Source: CAZDSS01 sp964508185
GTDB taxonomy: Bacteria; Pseudomonadota; Alphaproteobacteria; Sphingomonadales; Govanellaceae
Direction: 5' to 3'
Assembly: GCA_964508185.1 (NCBI GenBank)
Contig: CAZDSS010000042.1
Coordinates: 1 to 21,558 of the forward strand
Length of the DNA: 21,558 nt
Shown: positions 19,466 through 21,558 of the stretch, piece after piece
Position numbering within the stretch: position 1 is the stretch's first letter
Layout of the letters: every line of letters begins with the position of its first letter
Program-made: the position numbers and the translations under genes
The notes under the pieces: generated by a model
What the model was told of the DNA's origin: nothing
The model's database searches: none
Seen by the model: only the letters and a program-made list of their open reading frames with translations

Positions 19466-21558
19466 ATGAGCATGCAGGGACTTTCCATCACGGAGCGGCT
19501 GGCCCGTATCAAGGCCCGTCTCGAATCCGACCAGAAGCCGGCGCTTCCGCTGCATGATCCTTCGGATCCGGAGCAGACGCTCGAGATCAACGGGCGCGGC
19601 CGGGGCAAGAACGCGGAACGGGGCCTGCCCGACGGGGCGGGGCCGGAGCCCCACGCCCTTCCCCAGCCCCAGGACCCGCGCGCGGGCTGGCATCTCGAGA
19701 ACATCAAGGTGCGCGACGCCTGGGTCGATTACAGCGGGCAGGGGGTGACGGTCTCCGTCATCGACGACGGCTTCAACTACCGCCACGCCGATCTCGCCGC
19801 CAACTACAACACGGAAATCGACCGCGACATCCGCGACAACGACGCCGATCCCCTGAGCGGCTCCGGCGACGGCCACGGCACCCGCGTCGCCGGGGTGATC
19901 GCCGCCGCGGCCAACGACATCGGCGGCGTCGGCATCGCCCATGGCGCGGCGGTGACGGGCTTCCGCATCGGCTTCGGCAGCGCGGGCAGCATCACCAAGA
20001 CCGCGGAGGCGCTGGACGCCGCCTGGCGGGTGAGCGATGTCGTGAATTCCAGCTGGAGCTACACCACCGCCTTCCAGGACAATTTCCTGCGCTTCGGCTA
20101 TTCCTCGGCCGGGCAGGCCATGAAGGCGGGTGTCACTGACGGGCGCGACGGGCTCGGCACCGTCTTCGTCTTCTCGGCGGGGAACACGCGGTCGTCGGGC
20201 GACAACGTCAACTACCACAACTTCCAGAACAGCCCCTATGCCATCGCCGTCGCCGGCACCACGTCCAGCGACACCTACGGCAGCTGGTCCAATCCGGGCG
20301 CGGCGCTCCTGATCTCCGCCCCCGGCGCCAATATCGTGACCACCGCCGACGGCGGCGGCTACACGACGGTCTCCGGCACCTCCTTCGCGGCGCCCATCGT
20401 CTCGGGCGTCGTCGCCCTGATGCTGGAGGCGAACGGCGCGCTCGGCTATCGCGACGTGCAGGAGATCCTTGCCTATTCCGCCAAGTGGAACCACAAGGCC
20501 CAGGCGGACTGGCAATGGAACGGCGCCGACAACTGGAACGGCGGCGGCCTCCATTTCAACCATAACTACGGCTTCGGCCTGGTGGATGCCCGGGCGGCGG
20601 TGCGGCTTGCCGAAACCTGGACCATCCAGCGCACCGCCCATAACGAGCTCGTGGAAGAACGCTCGGCGACGCCCGGCCTCGCCATCCCCGACAATCAGGC
20701 GGCGGGGGTTGTCAGCACCATCCGCGTCAACAAGGCCATGGATCTCGATTCCGTCGAGGTGCGCATCGCCATCGATCACGCGCGCCTCGCGGACCTCCAG
20801 ATCATCCTCGAGTCGCCGAGCGGCACCCGCGCCGTCCTCGCCGACCGGCCCAACGCCACGGGCAATCTGGATTTCACCTTCACCGCCAAGACCTTCTGGG
20901 GCGAGGATCCGACCGGCGACTGGAAGCTCATCGTCATCGACCGGGCGAGCGGCAGCACGGGCACGCTCAAGAACTGGAAGCTCATCCTCCATGGCGATGC
21001 CGCGGGGAAGGACGACACTTACTTCTTCAGCGACGATTACGGCCAGATTGCCGATCCCGCCCGGCAGGTGCTGAGCGATGCGGACGGCGGGATCAATGCC
21101 ATCAACGCCGCCATGGTGACCGGTGACGTGTTCCTCGACCTCCGCGCCGGCATGACGAGCACGCTCGCCGGCCAGCCGCTCACCATCGCCGCGGGCACGG
21201 TGATCCAGAACGCCTGGCTCGGCGACGGCAACGATCGGGTCATCGGGAACGACGCCGACAACGTCATCCTCGGCGGCCGCGGCGACGACATTCTCGACGG
21301 CGGCGCGGGCGTGGACACCGCCCGGTATTTCGGCAGCCTCGACCAGTTCGACGTGATGATCGTGGACGCGCGCACCATCCGCGTCACCTTCACGGCCAAT
21401 ACAGGAATCGATGAGGGCTCGGACCTTCTCACCAATTTCGAGCGCTTTGATTTCGGCGGCGTCATCTATACCTTCGAATATCTCGTGGAAACCTTCGGCG
21501 CTCCGGCGGAGCCCGCGAACAACGCCCCCGTGCTGGCCGCCCCCATCGCCGACCAGGC
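19466..21558 (+). CDS. S8 (kexin-like) serine protease with P-domain and RTX repeats, 3' end outside window
   Basis: The frame runs open to the right edge (697 codons seen). It encodes a subtilisin-family protease: Asp100 (VSVIDDGF), His137 (DGHGTRVAGV), Asn240 of the oxyanion hole (VFSAGN) and Ser306 (SGTSFAAP). A P/Homo-B domain follows (about 405-510, including LESPSGTRAVLADRPN, GDWKLIVIDRASGSTGTLKNW), as in kexin and furin. Residues 585-620 contain four degenerate RTX nonapeptides (LGDGNDRVI, GNDADNVIL, GGRGDDILD, GGAGVDTAR) that bind calcium. At 685-697 NNAPVLAAPIADQ looks like the start of a cadherin-like domain. There is no Sec signal peptide, and RTX repeats point to type I secretion through a C-terminal signal outside the window. 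AGGGTG lies 7 bases before ATG 19466. Substrate unknown. Confidence 0.94.
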   Translation, partial: MSMQGLSITERLARIKARLESDQKPALPLHDPSDPEQTLEINGRGRGKNAERGLPDGAGPEPHALPQPQDPRAGWHLENIKVRDAWVDYSGQGVTVSVIDDGFNYRHADLAANYNTEIDRDIRDNDADPLSGSGDGHGTRVAGVIAAAANDIGGVGIAHGAAVTGFRIGFGSAGSITKTAEALDAAWRVSDVVNSSWSYTTAFQDNFLRFGYSSAGQAMKAGVTDGRDGLGTVFVFSAGNTRSSGDNVNYHNFQNSPYAIAVAGTTSSDTYGSWSNPGAALLISAPGANIVTTADGGGYTTVSGTSFAAPIVSGVVALMLEANGALGYRDVQEILAYSAKWNHKAQADWQWNGADNWNGGGLHFNHNYGFGLVDARAAVRLAETWTIQRTAHNELVEERSATPGLAIPDNQAAGVVSTIRVNKAMDLDSVEVRIAIDHARLADLQIILESPSGTRAVLADRPNATGNLDFTFTAKTFWGEDPTGDWKLIVIDRASGSTGTLKNWKLILHGDAAGKDDTYFFSDDYGQIADPARQVLSDADGGINAINAAMVTGDVFLDLRAGMTSTLAGQPLTIAAGTVIQNAWLGDGNDRVIGNDADNVILGGRGDDILDGGAGVDTARYFGSLDQFDVMIVDARTIRVTFTANTGIDEGSDLLTNFERFDFGGVIYTFEYLVETFGAPAEPANNAPVLAAPIADQ

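Noticed and set aside
19421..20992. 523-codon minus-strand open frame opposite the S8 protease
   Set aside because: The protease on the other strand has a full catalytic triad; the antisense translation is Gly/Ala/Val/Asp-rich filler.

Overview
The window looks like a piece of a high-GC proteobacterial chromosome, most likely an alphaproteobacterium. That placement is an inference from the GC-rich coding sequence, the gene mix (TonB receptor, several acyl-CoA dehydrogenases and SDRs, ATP-dependent hydantoinase subunits, Lrp/AsnC regulator, RTX protease) and a CtrA-like TTAA-N6-TTAA element. No rRNA, tRNA, CRISPR array, insertion sequence or phage gene was seen. Sixteen protein genes were supported, two of them cut by the window ends. 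No gene-free gap exceeds 300 bases.

Left part (1-5.6 kb, all +): the 3' end of an M2 (ACE-like) dipeptidyl carboxypeptidase; a ThuA-fold protein tightly followed by an acyl-CoA dehydrogenase whose usual YEGT motif reads YGGT; then a TonB-dependent receptor with signal peptide and TonB box, closed by a textbook intrinsic terminator.

5.6-7.95 kb: a solitary, lower-GC gene for a 715-residue protein I do not recognise. It lies between two strong terminator hairpins, has a 9-bp hairpin just ahead of its ribosome binding site, and ends in a roughly 60-residue Lys/Arg/Glu tail encoded by a 92% purine tract. It is the best candidate for something undescribed.

7.95-15.26 kb: a catabolic cluster for a hydantoin- or pyrimidine-like cyclic compound. 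It holds an Asp/Glu/hydantoin racemase (-), a CodB-type NCS1 permease (+, TTG start), hydantoinase/oxoprolinase subunits B and A (-, adjacent) and a divergent Lrp/AsnC regulator (+). The regulator gene overlaps a small YajG-like lipoprotein gene. A plausible working model is uptake by the permease, racemisation, then ATP-dependent ring opening by HyuAB under Lrp-type control; the true substrate cannot be read from sequence.

15.26-19.26 kb: a minus-strand run of SDR, SDR and acyl-CoA dehydrogenase, divergent from a zinc-free medium-chain reductase of the CurA/PTGR type. Together these look like acyl-CoA or enone/alcohol oxidation-reduction genes of unknown substrate. From 19.47 kb a secreted S8 protease with P-domain, RTX-like repeats and the start of a cadherin-like region runs off the right edge.
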